Assembly: GCF_000600975.2 (NCBI RefSeq)
Contig: NZ_KK088652.1
Location: forward strand, 248,001-312,000
From: Limimaricola hongkongensis DSM 17492
GTDB lineage: Bacteria > Pseudomonadota > Alphaproteobacteria > Rhodobacterales > Rhodobacteraceae
Direction of reading: 5' to 3'
Length of the DNA: 64,000 bases
The first letter of the stretch is position 1, and every line of letters begins with the position of its first letter. Below are positions 7,661 through 16,771 of the stretch, piece by piece. A model generated the notes under the pieces. That model worked only from the letters and a program-made list of their open reading frames with translations, did no database searches and had not been told where the DNA came from. The position numbers and the translations under genes are program-made.

Positions 7661-8670
7661 ACGGACTGTCCCTTGAAGAGGCCGGTGGGCTTGAACAGCA
7701 GCACGATGATCAGGATCGCGAAGCTCACGGCGAATTTGTAATCGGTGGAGAGAAGCTGCACGAGCCCCGAGGGTTCGAGGTTCTCGGGCATCAGGTAGAC
7801 CAGCACCTTCTTCCACGCATAGGTGATCAGCACCTCGGAAAAGGCGATGACGAAGCCGCCCGCGATGGCGCCCAGCGGGTTGCCCAGGCCGCCGACGATG
7901 GCGGCGGCGAAGATCGGCAGCAGCAGCTGGAAGTAGGTGAAGGCCTTGAACGACTTGTCGAGACCGTAGAGCACGCCCGCCGTGGTGGCGAGCGCCGCCA
8001 CGATCAGCCATGTCACGGCGACGACCCGCTCGGGATTGATGCCCGACAGGAGCGCGAGATCCTCGTTGTCGGAAAAGGCGCGCATCGACTTGCCGGTGCG
8101 GGTCTTGTTGAGGAACCAGAACAGCAGCGCCACCGCGATCGCCGCCGTCACCAGCGTGATCAGCGTGGTCGAGCGCAGCGCGAGGCCCTCGTCGAGGCCG
8201 GTCATTTCCTTGAACTCGCGGGCATTGATGACGAAGCGCGCGCCATCGGCGAAGTTCACGTCACCCACGCCGATGATGAAGCGCACCAGCCCGTTCATCA
8301 CGAACATCACGCCGATCGACACGATGACCAGCACCACCGGCGCGGCCTTCTGCTTGCGGTAGAAGCGGTAGATCGCGCGGTCGGTGCCCAGCAGAAGCAG
8401 GCCGGTGATGGCGATGCCGATCGGCAGGGCGATCAGCGCGGTCGGCAGGAAGCCAAAGCTGATGCCGATGGATTGCAGCCCCCATGTGACGAGGATCGTG
8501 GCCATCGTGCCGAAGGCCATGGTGTCGCCATGGGCGAAGTTGGAAAAGCGCAGGATGCCGTAGATCAGCGTCACGCCGAGCGCGCCGAGCGCCAGCTGCG
8601 CGCCATAGGCGGCGCCGGGGATCAGCACGAAGTTCGACAGCGCGACGATCGCGTTGAGAAAATCGGTCAT
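7657..8670 (-). CDS. livH: branched-chain amino acid ABC transporter permease LivH
   Basis: A 337-residue inner-membrane permease with about eight helices. LivH features include LGALGVTLIYGILRFSNFAH near the N-terminus and the cytoplasmic coupling region GINPERVVAVTW, followed by AIVGGLGNPLGAIAGGF. It forms a heterodimer with LivM. The start is 3 bases before the livF stop and the stop overlaps the livM start, consistent with a single polycistronic message. Confidence 0.92.
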   Translation of the reverse strand: MTDFLNAIVALSNFVLIPGAAYGAQLALGALGVTLIYGILRFSNFAHGDTMAFGTMATILVTWGLQSIGISFGFLPTALIALPIGIAITGLLLLGTDRAIYRFYRKQKAAPVVLVIVSIGVMFVMNGLVRFIIGVGDVNFADGARFVINAREFKEMTGLDEGLALRSTTLITLVTAAIAVALLFWFLNKTRTGKSMRAFSDNEDLALLSGINPERVVAVTWLIVAALATTAGVLYGLDKSFKAFTYFQLLLPIFAAAIVGGLGNPLGAIAGGFVIAFSEVLITYAWKKVLVYLMPENLEPSGLVQLLSTDYKFAVSFAILIIVLLFKPTGLFKGQSV

Positions 8671-8673
8671 GTC

Positions 8674-9387
8674 TCAGCCCCCCAGGAAGGTGCGGCGCAC
8701 CTCGTCATCGGCCATCAGCTCGGCCCCGGTGCCGGTATAGGCGTTGGCGCCCTGCACCAGCACATAGCCGGTATCGGCGATCTCGAGCGCTTGGCGCGCG
8801 TTCTGCTCGACCATCAGGATGGTGATGCCCGCGCGGGCGACCTCGATGATCCGGTCGAACAGCTCGTCCATGACGATGGGACTCACGCCCGCCGTCGGCT
8901 CGTCGAGCATCAGCACCGAGGGCTGGGTCATCAGCGCCCGGCCCACGGCGACCTGCTGGCGCTGGCCGCCCGACAATTCGCCCGCCGCCTGACGGCGTTT
9001 GTCGCGCAGGATCGGGAACAGGTCATAGACCTGCTCGATCGTGGGGCGGATGTCGTCGCGGCGCAGGAACGCGCCCATCTCGAGGTTCTCCTCGACCGTC
9101 ATCGACGGAAAGATGTTGGAGGTCTGCGGCACGAAGGCCATGCCCTTGGCGACCCGGTCCTGCGGGGAGAGGTGCGTGATGTCCTCGCCGCCGATGCGCA
9201 CGGAGCCCGACCGCAGGTTCAGCATGCCGAACACCGCCTTCATCGCGGTGGATTTCCCGGCGCCGTTGGGCCCGACGATCACCGCGATCTCGCCCTTGTC
9301 GACCGACAGCGTGCAGCCATGCAGGATGTCCGCGCCGCGCCCGTAGCCGCCGGTCATCGCCTCACCGATCAGATGCGGCTCAGCCAT
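8674..9387 (-). CDS. livF: branched-chain amino acid ABC transporter ATP-binding protein LivF
   Basis: A 237-residue ABC ATPase with Walker A GPNGAGKST, signature LSGGQRQQVAVGRA, Walker B VLMLDEPTAG and the switch histidine region ILMVEQNA. The length equals E. coli LivF (237). It energises the LivH-LivM channel together with LivG. The 39 bases between livG and livF contain a copy of the dispersed 25-base repeat, whose minus-strand sequence GGGAATGGTGAA lies just before the ATG and may supply the ribosome binding site. Confidence 0.93.
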   Translation of the reverse strand: MAEPHLIGEAMTGGYGRGADILHGCTLSVDKGEIAVIVGPNGAGKSTAMKAVFGMLNLRSGSVRIGGEDITHLSPQDRVAKGMAFVPQTSNIFPSMTVEENLEMGAFLRRDDIRPTIEQVYDLFPILRDKRRQAAGELSGGQRQQVAVGRALMTQPSVLMLDEPTAGVSPIVMDELFDRIIEVARAGITILMVEQNARQALEIADTGYVLVQGANAYTGTGAELMADDEVRRTFLGG

Positions 9388-9392
9388 TGCGG

Positions 9393-9417
9393 TTCACCAT
9401 TCCCGAAATACGCAAAT
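9393..9417 (-). repeat. dispersed 25-base repeat, copy 1 (livF leader)
   Basis: On the minus strand this reads ATTTGCGTATTT, one variable base, then GGGAATGGTGAA. The copy at 48123-48147 matches 24 of 25 bases, and a third copy (48211-48231) matches the central 21 with two differences. It lies between livG and livF, 6 bases from the livF start. Confidence 0.75.
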
Positions 9418-9426
9418 TCCGTCCCC

Positions 9427-10212
9427 TCATGCCGTCTCACCGACGGTCTTGTTCTTGAGCCCGGTGCCGAGATAGGCCTCGATCACCGCCTCGTTCTTCA
9501 TGATGTTGTCGGCAGAGCCTTCGGCCAGCACCTTGCCCTCGGCCATGACGATCACCGGATCGCAGAGCCGCCCGATGAAATCCATGTCGTGCTCGATCAC
9601 GCAGAAGGTATAGCCCCGCTCCTTGTTGAGCCGGATGATCGCGTCGCCGATCGTGTTCAGAAGCGTCCGGTTCACGCCCGCGCCGACCTCGTCGAGAAAC
9701 ACGATCTTGGCGTCGACCATCATCGTGCGGCCCAGCTCCAGAAGCTTTTTCTGCCCGCCCGAAAGGTTGCCCGCGCGTTCGTCCGCCAGATGTGAAATCG
9801 TCAGGAATTCAAGAACTTCGTCTGCCTTCTTCGCCAATTCGCGTTCCTGCGCCGCGATCTTGCCGCGGCCGAACCACGCGTTCCACAGCGTTTCGCCATG
9901 CTGGCCCTCGGGCACCATCATCAGGTTCTCGCGCACCGTCATCGACGAAAACTCGTGCGCGATCTGGAAGGTGCGCAGCAATCCCTTGTGGAACAGCTCG
10001 TGCGGCGGCAGGCCGGTGATGTCCTCGCCATCCATGGTGACGCGGCCCGATGTCGGTGGAAGCCTGCCGGCTATGACGTTGAACAGCGTGGTCTTTCCCG
10101 CGCCGTTGGGGCCGATGAGCCCGGTGATCGAGCCGGTCTCGATCCTGAGGCTCGCGCCATCAACAGCATGAAAGCCGCCAAAATGGCGGTGAAGGTTCTC
10201 GACGGTGATCAT
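9427..10212 (-). CDS. livG: branched-chain amino acid ABC transporter ATP-binding protein LivG
   Basis: A 261-residue ABC ATPase with Walker A GPNGAGKTT, signature LSGGQKKLLELGRT and Walker B IVFLDEVGAGVN. The usual DEP after Walker B reads DEV here, while the catalytic glutamate and aspartate are kept. C-terminal CVIEHDMDFI holds the switch histidine, and the LivG-type C-terminal extension (VIEAYLGTG) is present. It pairs with LivF. A 102-base gap with a strong hairpin separates it from the upstream binding-protein gene. Confidence 0.9.
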   Translation of the reverse strand: MITVENLHRHFGGFHAVDGASLRIETGSITGLIGPNGAGKTTLFNVIAGRLPPTSGRVTMDGEDITGLPPHELFHKGLLRTFQIAHEFSSMTVRENLMMVPEGQHGETLWNAWFGRGKIAAQERELAKKADEVLEFLTISHLADERAGNLSGGQKKLLELGRTMMVDAKIVFLDEVGAGVNRTLLNTIGDAIIRLNKERGYTFCVIEHDMDFIGRLCDPVIVMAEGKVLAEGSADNIMKNEAVIEAYLGTGLKNKTVGETA

Positions 10213-10278
10213 TTGGTCCCCGATTGGCCAAGTTTCCCTTTTATGTCAGGGGTCTGGGCCGTGTTATTGTTACGGGAT

Positions 10279-10306
10279 GCGCCGCGCCCGGGACGGGGCG
10301 CGGCGC
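10279..10306 (-). promoter_or_regulatory. intercistronic hairpin after the binding-protein gene
   Basis: Perfect 11-base GC arms (10279-10289 with 10296-10306) around a 6-base loop, 9 bases after the stop of the solute-binding protein gene. No T-run follows on the minus strand. Hairpins here in ABC operons typically stabilise the upstream mRNA or cause partial termination, giving excess binding protein. Confidence 0.55.
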
Positions 10307-10314
10307 GGCTTGGA

Positions 10315-11511
10315 TCAGCGGAAGCCGACGGTTTCGATGGCGCCGTCCTTGATCTCGATTTCCTTGAAGGTGCCGGCGCTCTCGCCCGGCTCGATGAACT
10401 CGACGGCGGTGGCGCCGACATAGTCGATCTCCTCGCCGGCCTCGATCAGCTCGAGCGCGCGGCCCAGCTCACCCGGCAGGATCTGCTCGCCGGGCGCGTT
10501 GGCGATGTCCATGATCTCGCCCGCGTAATCGGAGGCCGAGGTCGAGCCCGCCTTGGCCATGGCGAGGATCATCAGGGCTGCGGCATCATAGCTTTCGCCG
10601 GTATAGATGCCGGTCGGGTTGATGCCCGCCCCGGTCGCCATTTCCTGGAAGATGGCGGTGCCTTCGCTGTCCGACCCCGGCAGCTGGCCGAAGGAGCCGT
10701 CGAGCCCCGAGCCGAGATCGTCGACGATCTGCTGGCCGATCATGCCGTCGGGCAACACGAAGGTGTCGAAGGCGCCGCTGTCGAGCGAGGCCTGGATGAT
10801 GCCCTTGCCGCCCTGATCGGTGTAGCCCGCGACGACGAGCACTTCGCCGCCCGCGGAGGCGAGCGAGGCGACCTCGGCGGAGTAGTCGGCCTTGCCGTCC
10901 TCATGCGCCGCCGTGATGGTGACGCTTCCGCCATCGGCCTCGAAGGCCTTCTGGAAGCTGTCGGCCAGACCCTTGCCATAGTCGTTGTTGGTGTAGGTCA
11001 GCGCCACCTCGGAGATGCCGCGATCCATGATGACCTGGCTCATGATCTCGCCCTGGCGCGCATCCGACGGCGCGGTGCGGAAGAACATGCCGTCATCTTC
11101 GGCTTCGGACAGCGCGGGCGAGGTGGCCGAAGGCGAGATCATCACCACGCCGTTGGCGCGCGCGACGTTCTGCAGGATCGCGCCGGTGACGCCCGAGCAG
11201 TCGGCGCCCATGATGCCGGCGACGCCGTCATTGGTGACGAGACGCTCGGCCGCGGCGGTCGCGGCGGCGCTGTCGATGCAGGTGCTGTCGGCGCGGACGG
11301 CCTCGATCGTGGTGCCGCCCATGAAGGCGCCGGTCTCGTTGACCTCGTTGATGGCAAGCTCGGCGCCGCCCGCCATGTCGGGGGTGATCGATTCGAGCGG
11401 GCCGGTGAAGCCCAGGATGATGCCGATCTTGACCGGGCCGGAATGGCTCTCGGCCATGGCGGTGCCCGCGACGAGCGCGGTCGCGGCGGAAGCCAGCAGC
11501 AGTTTCTTCAT
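10315..11511 (-). CDS. ABC transporter substrate-binding protein (LivJ/LivK type)
   Basis: A 398-residue periplasmic binding protein of the type I (Leu/Ile/Val) fold. The signal peptide is MKKLLLASAATALVAGTAMA followed by ES. Family features are KIGIILGFTGPL at the first strand, ELAINEVN, AERLVTNDGVAGIMGADCSG, and TYTNNDYGKGLADSFQ in the second lobe. First gene of the liv operon on the minus strand; the 202 bases upstream, to the GlxA regulator stop, must hold the operon promoter. Ligand specificity cannot be assigned by eye. Confidence 0.9.
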   Translation of the reverse strand: MKKLLLASAATALVAGTAMAESHSGPVKIGIILGFTGPLESITPDMAGGAELAINEVNETGAFMGGTTIEAVRADSTCIDSAAATAAAERLVTNDGVAGIMGADCSGVTGAILQNVARANGVVMISPSATSPALSEAEDDGMFFRTAPSDARQGEIMSQVIMDRGISEVALTYTNNDYGKGLADSFQKAFEADGGSVTITAAHEDGKADYSAEVASLASAGGEVLVVAGYTDQGGKGIIQASLDSGAFDTFVLPDGMIGQQIVDDLGSGLDGSFGQLPGSDSEGTAIFQEMATGAGINPTGIYTGESYDAAALMILAMAKAGSTSASDYAGEIMDIANAPGEQILPGELGRALELIEAGEEIDYVGATAVEFIEPGESAGTFKEIEIKDGAIETVGFR

Positions 11512-11713
11512 GTTCGTCTCCCTGACGATTGATTATTATGAAGGCAGGCTAGACGCCGCTCATGCGAAAAGAAAGTGGTTGCGCGAGCTTGCCGTTGCGC
11601 CAAGAGCGGACCGCTCCGGGATGCGGTATGCTTGCCACGAAGACGCTCGCGTCATGGCAGAATGCGCGCCGTTTCATGCGTCTTTCGGTCTCGGGTTTCG
11701 GGCCTTTCGGCGT

Positions 11714-12724
11714 TCAGGTCGCCGCCGGACGCGCGCCATGGCTGCCGCGCTCGCGGTAGGGCGTGGTCTTGTAATGCGCGCGGTAGCATTTCGAGAAATG
11801 CGACGGGCTGGCAAAGCCGCAGGCCAGCGCCACGTTGATCACGCTCATGTCGGTCTGCATCAGCAGGTTGCGCGCGCGGCTCAGCCGCAGCTCCATGTAA
11901 TACCGCTTGGGGCTGCGGTTGAGATAGCGCCGGAACAGCCGCTCCAGCTGGCGCGTCGACATGCCCGCCCGCTCGGCGAGGATGGCGGGGCTGATCGGAT
12001 CCTCGATCGCCTTTTCCATCGCCTGGATCACCTGCGCGAGCTTGGGGTGGCGCACCCCGATCCGGGTGGGGGTCGAAAGCCGCTGCGTGTCCTGGTCGGT
12101 GCGGATCGCGGTATAGATGAGCTGATCGGCCACCGCGTTGGCGAGATCCTCGCCGTGATCGTCGGCGATCAGCTTGAGCATCAGGTCGATCGAGGCGGTG
12201 CCGCCCGCGGTGGTGATCCGCTTGCCGTCGATCACGAAGACCGAGCGGGTCAGCGTCACCTCTTCGAATTCCTCGGCAAAGCTGTCCTGGTTTTCCCAGT
12301 GGATCGTGGCGCGCTTGCCATCGAGCAGCCCAGCCTTGGCCAGCGTGTAGCCGGCGGTGCACAAGCCCCCCGTCACCACGCCGCGCCGCGCCTCGCGCCG
12401 CAGCCAGTTGAGCAGCCGCCTGGTGCTCGCGGCCTGCACGTCGACGCCGCCGCACAGCATCACCATGTCGTCGCGCGACAGCTCGTCGAGGTCCCTGTCG
12501 AGCTTGAAGACGGCGCCGTTCGAGCAGCTCGCCGTTTCGCCGCCATCCCCGGCCAGCACCCAACTGTAGATTTCGCGCCCGGCCATGCGGTTGGCGATGC
12601 GCAGCGCCTCGACCGCGCAGGCAAAGCACAGCATGGTGAAATTCGGCAACAGCACGAAGACGAAGCGCCGGGGGCGATCCGGGTCGCCGGGCGCGGCGGG
12701 GGAGGTCTTCAGGTCGTCGGTCAT
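11714..12724 (-). CDS. GlxA family (DJ-1/PfpI plus AraC) transcriptional regulator
   Basis: A 336-residue regulator. The N-terminal half is a DJ-1/PfpI-like domain ([20 protein letters not shown]; nucleophile-elbow-like [14 protein letters not shown]), and the C-terminal third is an AraC DNA-binding domain with [20 protein letters not shown] and the second helix-turn-helix [20 protein letters not shown]. The start is the ATG at 12724 (MTDDLKTSP). Members of this family control choline, betaine, carnitine and arginine catabolism in other bacteria; which ligand applies here is unknown. It is divergent from the DAHP synthase gene across 181 bases and upstream of, in the same direction as, the liv operon. 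Confidence 0.85.
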   Translation of the reverse strand: MTDDLKTSPAAPGDPDRPRRFVFVLLPNFTMLCFACAVEALRIANRMAGREIYSWVLAGDGGETASCSNGAVFKLDRDLDELSRDDMVMLCGGVDVQAASTRRLLNWLRREARRGVVTGGLCTAGYTLAKAGLLDGKRATIHWENQDSFAEEFEEVTLTRSVFVIDGKRITTAGGTASIDLMLKLIADDHGEDLANAVADQLIYTAIRTDQDTQRLSTPTRIGVRHPKLAQVIQAMEKAIEDPISPAILAERAGMSTRQLERLFRRYLNRSPKRYYMELRLSRARNLLMQTDMSVINVALACGFASPSHFSKCYRAHYKTTPYRERGSHGARPAAT

Positions 12725-12905
12725 GGCGCGCTCGCGAAATCCGCGGCGCCGTGCCGCGATCAGACCGACCGAAACAGGTTTGCGCGCTCGCTTCAAGAGC
12801 CCCGGCCCGCAGCCGCCCCGAGGGTGGCATTTCGCGTTGGCCCTCCGCGCCATGCGCGCTATAGAGGCCGCCGAGATCCCCGAAGCCTCCATGGGAGCGA
12901 AGACC

Positions 12906-14276
12906 ATGACCGATTGGAAAAAGGCCGACTGGCGCGCCAAGCCGCGGGTGCAGATGCCCGATTATACCGACGCGGAGCGCCTTGCCGCCGTCGAGGCGCG
13001 TCTTGGCTCGTATCCGCCGCTGGTCTTTGCGGGCGAGGCGCGCCGCCTGCGCGCCAAGCTCGCCGCCGCCGGGCGCGGCGAAGCCTTCCTGCTGCAGGGC
13101 GGCGACTGCGCCGAAAGCTTTGCCGCCTTCAACGCCGACCACATCCGCGACACCTTCAAGGTGATGCTGCAGATGGCCGTGGTGCTGACCTTCGGCGCCA
13201 AGGTCGAGGTGGTGAAGGTGGGTCGCATGGCCGGCCAGTTCGCCAAGCCGCGCTCGGCCCCGACCGAGACCGCCAACGGGCAGGAGTTGCCCTCCTACCG
13301 TGGAGATATCATCAACGGCTTCGACTTCACCCCCGAGGCCCGCATTCCCGACCCCGAGCGGATGCTGCAGGCCTACACGCAGGCGGCGGGCACGCTGAAT
13401 CTGCTGCGCGCCTTTTCCACCGGCGGATATGCCGACGTGCACAAGGTCCACGCCTGGACGCTGGGCTTCATCGGCGCGCCCGAGGCCGAGAAATACCGCG
13501 ACATGGCCAACCGCATCACCGATGCGCTCGACTTCATGGAAGCCGCCGGTATCCGTGACGAGGCCGCGCATGCGCTGCAGACGGTGGAATTCTTCACCTC
13601 GCACGAGGCGCTGCTGCTCGAATACGAAGAGGCGCTGACCCGCGTGGACAGCACCTCCGGCAAGTGGCTGGCGGGGTCGGGTCACATGATCTGGATCGGC
13701 GACCGCACCCGGCAGCCCGACGGCGCGCATGTCGAATTCGCCAGCGGCGTGCAGAACCCGATCGGCCTGAAATGCGGCCCCTCGATGACCACCGGCCACC
13801 TCAAGGCGCTGATGGCCAAGCTCAACCCGCAGAACGAGGAGGGCCGCCTGACCCTGATCGCGCGGTTCGGCGCGGGCAATGTCGGTGAACACTTGCCGCG
13901 GCTGATCAAGGCGGTGCAGGAAGAGGGCGCCAATGTCACCTGGTCCTGCGACCCGATGCATGGCAACACGATCAAGTCGTCCTCCGGCTACAAGACCCGG
14001 CCCTTCGACAGCGTGCTGCGCGAGGTGCGCGAATTCTTCGGCGTGCACAACGCCGAAGGGACGATCCCCGGCGGCGTGCATTTCGAAATGACCGGCGCCG
14101 ACGTGACCGAATGCACCGGCGGCGTGCGCGCGGTGACCGACGAGGATCTGTCGGATCGTTACCACACCGCCTGCGACCCGCGTCTCAACGCGTCGCAATC
14201 GCTGGAGCTGGCCTTCCTCGTGGCCGAGGAGCTGTCGGCGCGCCGGGCCGGGATCCAGACCGCCGCCGCCGTCTGA
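12906..14276 (+). CDS. aroG: class II 3-deoxy-7-phosphoheptulonate (DAHP) synthase
   Basis: A 456-residue plant-type (class II) DAHP synthase, the usual length. It condenses phosphoenolpyruvate and erythrose 4-phosphate at the entry of the shikimate pathway. Diagnostic segments are [25 protein letters not shown], the YRGDIINGF stretch, KCGPSM and [11 protein letters not shown], which carry phosphate and metal ligands. ATG 12906 was chosen over an in-frame ATG at 12891 because GGAG lies 8 bases before it and the family N-terminus ([10 protein letters not shown]) begins there. Gene symbols for class II enzymes vary (aroF/aroG/aroH). A strong terminator follows. Confidence 0.93.
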   Translation: MTDWKKADWRAKPRVQMPDYTDAERLAAVEARLGSYPPLVFAGEARRLRAKLAAAGRGEAFLLQGGDCAESFAAFNADHIRDTFKVMLQMAVVLTFGAKVEVVKVGRMAGQFAKPRSAPTETANGQELPSYRGDIINGFDFTPEARIPDPERMLQAYTQAAGTLNLLRAFSTGGYADVHKVHAWTLGFIGAPEAEKYRDMANRITDALDFMEAAGIRDEAAHALQTVEFFTSHEALLLEYEEALTRVDSTSGKWLAGSGHMIWIGDRTRQPDGAHVEFASGVQNPIGLKCGPSMTTGHLKALMAKLNPQNEEGRLTLIARFGAGNVGEHLPRLIKAVQEEGANVTWSCDPMHGNTIKSSSGYKTRPFDSVLREVREFFGVHNAEGTIPGGVHFEMTGADVTECTGGVRAVTDEDLSDRYHTACDPRLNASQSLELAFLVAEELSARRAGIQTAAAV

Positions 14277-14309
14277 GCCGAGCGGGCATCACCCGGCGAA
14301 CATGCGACA

Positions 14310-14333
14310 GGGGGGCCTCGGGCCCCCCTTTTT
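14310..14333 (+). terminator. Rho-independent terminator after DAHP synthase
   Basis: Perfect 8-base G/C stem (14310-14317 with 14321-14328), 3-base loop, then five T, starting 33 bases after the stop. Confidence 0.92.
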
Positions 14334-14361
14334 CGTGCGGTCTTCGGCCCGCCTTCTGGCG

Positions 14362-14937
14362 TCAGGCGACCGGCTGCGGCGGGTCATTGTCCACGACCAG
14401 CCGCAGCCTCGGGGTGGGGGCGTGGGCGGGGGCGGTCGGCGCGCCGATCCGCACCGGCCCGGCAAAGCCGAAGCGCCGCGCGCGGCCCGGCAGCAAATCA
14501 TGCAGCAAGGCCCCGATCATCTGCGGCGCGGCCCCCGGTTCGGGCCGCAGCGGCAGCAAAAGCAGCCATCCCGCGGCGCGGCCTTGCACCTGCAGGCGCG
14601 CCTGCAACGGAACCTTTGCGCCAAAGCCGTGTTCGAGCAGGTCCGCGAGCCGCGCCTGCGCCCTGGCCGTGAACAGCCGCGACAGCGGCAGCCCGCGGGC
14701 CTCGCCCCCGGCCAGATCGCAGAGCGACTGGCCGGCGATGCGCAGTCTTGCCTGTCCCGGCGCGACGCGGTCGATCACGAAGGCGCCAGGCAGCGCGTCA
14801 CCGATCCGGCCCGGTTCGATCCGGCCGCGTGCGGGCGGGCGGCCATGCCGCACGAGGCCGCGCCAATAGGTTTCGAACTGCGCGATCCGTGACGCGGCGT
14901 CGCTTGCGGTCCGGCTCTGTTCGTTACGCATCGTCAT
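14362..14937 (-). CDS. PAS_5 family PAS domain protein
   Basis: A 191-residue single-domain protein. The PAS-like core runs from about residue 20 ([12 protein letters not shown]) through [14 protein letters not shown] and [22 protein letters not shown] to a C-terminal region ending [10 protein letters not shown]. This matches the PAS_5 family, common in Alphaproteobacteria, with no attached output domain. Homologues without effector domains are thought to sense or bind small ligands, but no function is established here. It converges with DAHP synthase and is divergent from guanylate kinase across 176 bases. A start at 14931 is also possible. Confidence 0.75.
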   Translation of the reverse strand: MTMRNEQSRTASDAASRIAQFETYWRGLVRHGRPPARGRIEPGRIGDALPGAFVIDRVAPGQARLRIAGQSLCDLAGGEARGLPLSRLFTARAQARLADLLEHGFGAKVPLQARLQVQGRAAGWLLLLPLRPEPGAAPQMIGALLHDLLPGRARRFGFAGPVRIGAPTAPAHAPTPRLRLVVDNDPPQPVA

Positions 14938-15113
14938 CGGACCCCTCCACGATTTTGCCCTGTTTCTGCCACGATCCTACGATGCGGCGGCGGGGATGGC
15001 TCTTAATATCGCATAAACTGATTAACGCGGGCCGGGGCCGGTCTTGCCCCGCGCGCATGTTGCGCCTAGTCCCGATGGACCCAGATCGGCCAATTCACGG
15101 AGCAGCGGACATC

Positions 15114-15752
15114 ATGCACAGGCGCGGCCTACTCATCATTCTCTCCTCGCCCTCCGGTGCCGGGAAATCGACGCTGGCGCGGCGCCTGCGCGACTGGGAT
15201 CCGACCTTGGGCTTTTCGGTCTCGGCCACGACCCGCGCGCCGCGCCCCGGCGAGACCGATGGCGCCGATTACCACTTCGTCACCGAGGACCGGTTCAAGC
15301 ATCTCGTCGCCGAAGGCGAAATGCTGGAGCATGCCCGCGTCTTCGAGAACTATTACGGCTCGCCCGCGGCCCCCGTGGCCGAGGCGACCGAGGCCGGGCG
15401 CGACGTGTTGTTCGACGTCGACTGGCAGGGCGCGCAGCAGATCTCCAACAGCCGCATGGCCGACCAGGTGCTGTCGATCTTCATCCTGCCGCCCTCGATC
15501 GCCGAATTGCATCGCCGCCTCGTGGGCCGCGCGCAGGACGCGCCCAATGTGATCGACCGGCGCATGCGCAAAAGCTGGGACGAGATCAGCCATTGGGACG
15601 GCTATGACTATGTGCTCGTCAACGACGAGCTTGACGCCACCGAGGCACGGCTCAAGATCATCATCGAGGCGGAGCGCCTGCGCCGCAGCCAGCAGCCCTG
15701 GCTGGTCGATCACGTGCGCGGGCTGCAATCGGAATTCGAGGAGAGATCATGA
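15114..15752 (+). CDS. gmk: guanylate kinase
   Basis: A 212-residue enzyme that phosphorylates GMP (and dGMP) to GDP with ATP. P-loop [10 protein letters not shown] near residue 11, [14 protein letters not shown] (GMP binding), [17 protein letters not shown] and the lid region [12 protein letters not shown] are all present. The ATG at 15114 places the P-loop at the family position; an in-frame ATG at 15075 would add 13 residues without homology. The stop overlaps the next start (ATGA), coupling it to the carbonic anhydrase-like gene. Confidence 0.95.
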   Translation: MHRRGLLIILSSPSGAGKSTLARRLRDWDPTLGFSVSATTRAPRPGETDGADYHFVTEDRFKHLVAEGEMLEHARVFENYYGSPAAPVAEATEAGRDVLFDVDWQGAQQISNSRMADQVLSIFILPPSIAELHRRLVGRAQDAPNVIDRRMRKSWDEISHWDGYDYVLVNDELDATEARLKIIIEAERLRRSQQPWLVDHVRGLQSEFEERS

Positions 15753-16270
15753 CCATCTACGCGCTTGACGGCGAAGCCCCCGAGATCGACGACACCGCCT
15801 GGGTCGCCCCCGGCGCCCATGTGATCGGCCGCGTGACGCTGGCCCCCGGAAGCTCGGTCTGGTTCGGCAGCACGATCCGCGGCGACAACGAACGCATCAC
15901 CCTGGGCGAAAACACCAATGTGCAGGAAAACTGCGTGCTGCACACCGACATGGGCTATCCGCTCGACATCGGCGCGGGCGTCACGGTGGGCCACAAGGCG
16001 ATGCTGCATGGCTGCACGATCGGCGAGAACAGCCTGATCGGCATGGGCGCCACGGTGCTCAACGGCGCGAAGATCGGGCGCGACTGCCTGATCGGCGCGG
16101 GCGCGCTGGTCACCGAAGGCAAGGAAATCCCCGATGGCAGCCTCGTGATGGGCGCGCCGGGCAAGGTGGTGCGCCAGCTCGACGACGCGGCGATCGAAAA
16201 GCTGCGGCAATCGGCGCTGAGCTACCGCGACAACGCCGCGCGGTTTCGCGACGGGCTGAAGCCGCTGTAA
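15749..16270 (+). CDS. gamma carbonic anhydrase family protein
   Basis: A 173-residue left-handed beta-helix protein built of hexapeptide repeats ([58 protein letters not shown]), with a C-terminal helix. The three metal-binding histidine positions are present (in [17 protein letters not shown]). It is probably a trimer binding zinc or iron. Activity as carbonic anhydrase is proven for few members; many YrdA-type paralogues show little. Translationally coupled to gmk. Confidence 0.88.
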   Translation: MTIYALDGEAPEIDDTAWVAPGAHVIGRVTLAPGSSVWFGSTIRGDNERITLGENTNVQENCVLHTDMGYPLDIGAGVTVGHKAMLHGCTIGENSLIGMGATVLNGAKIGRDCLIGAGALVTEGKEIPDGSLVMGAPGKVVRQLDDAAIEKLRQSALSYRDNAARFRDGLKPL

Positions 16271-16276
16271 CCGATT

Positions 16277-16624
16277 TCATCCGCGCTGACAGGAAATCCG
16301 TACATCGAGCCCCGGCGCCGCATCTGCGATTTCGGCCTGCACCATGTCGGGGTCGGCCAGCGCGCCGGCCACGATCCTGTAGGTTCCGTGATAGCCGATC
16401 GCCTGAAGCCGCTCTGCCACGTCGAGCGCATCGAAGTGCGGCCCCATCAGCCCCGACACCACGAGGCCGGGCGACAGCTCGTTGAGCGTATCGGCGGTCA
16501 AGGTGCGAAACCCGCAGCGGACCGCCGGCAGGCCGGGGGACAAAACCGCCGCCGTGCCATGTCCGCCGGTGACCAGCAGCATCACGAGATCCTGGTCAAG
16601 CAACATGGCGGGCTGATCGAGCAT
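16277..16624 (-). CDS. hypothetical protein, degenerate receiver-like
   Basis: A 115-residue protein of unknown function. Its alternating pattern resembles a CheY-like receiver: a strand DLVMLLVTG, a strand LVVSGLMGP at the phospho-acceptor position, a helix DALDVAERLQAIGY, a strand TYRIVAGAL and a last helix. The acceptor aspartate is replaced by Ser-Gly, so it could not be phosphorylated normally. It sits beside and divergent from the phoR gene (147 bases between starts), the one contextual hint at a role in signalling. The ATG at 16624 is the outermost candidate start. Confidence 0.5.
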   Translation of the reverse strand: MLDQPAMLLDQDLVMLLVTGGHGTAAVLSPGLPAVRCGFRTLTADTLNELSPGLVVSGLMGPHFDALDVAERLQAIGYHGTYRIVAGALADPDMVQAEIADAAPGLDVRISCQRG

Positions 16625-16771
16625 CCGGAAACTCCATAGGCGTCGTTTGCACGCCGCCCATGCGGCAAGCTGTCGCTCCTGTCTACGCGAATGACGGCCT
16701 GCGGGAAATGAAAAACCTGCGATGTGCCGTAAGGTCTGGGCGCGAGGATGCGCCCCGTCTAGGAAAAGACC

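Noticed and set aside
12891..12905. Earlier ATG for the DAHP synthase
   Set aside because: It lies upstream of the family N-terminus and would remove the GGAG from its natural spacing to ATG 12906.
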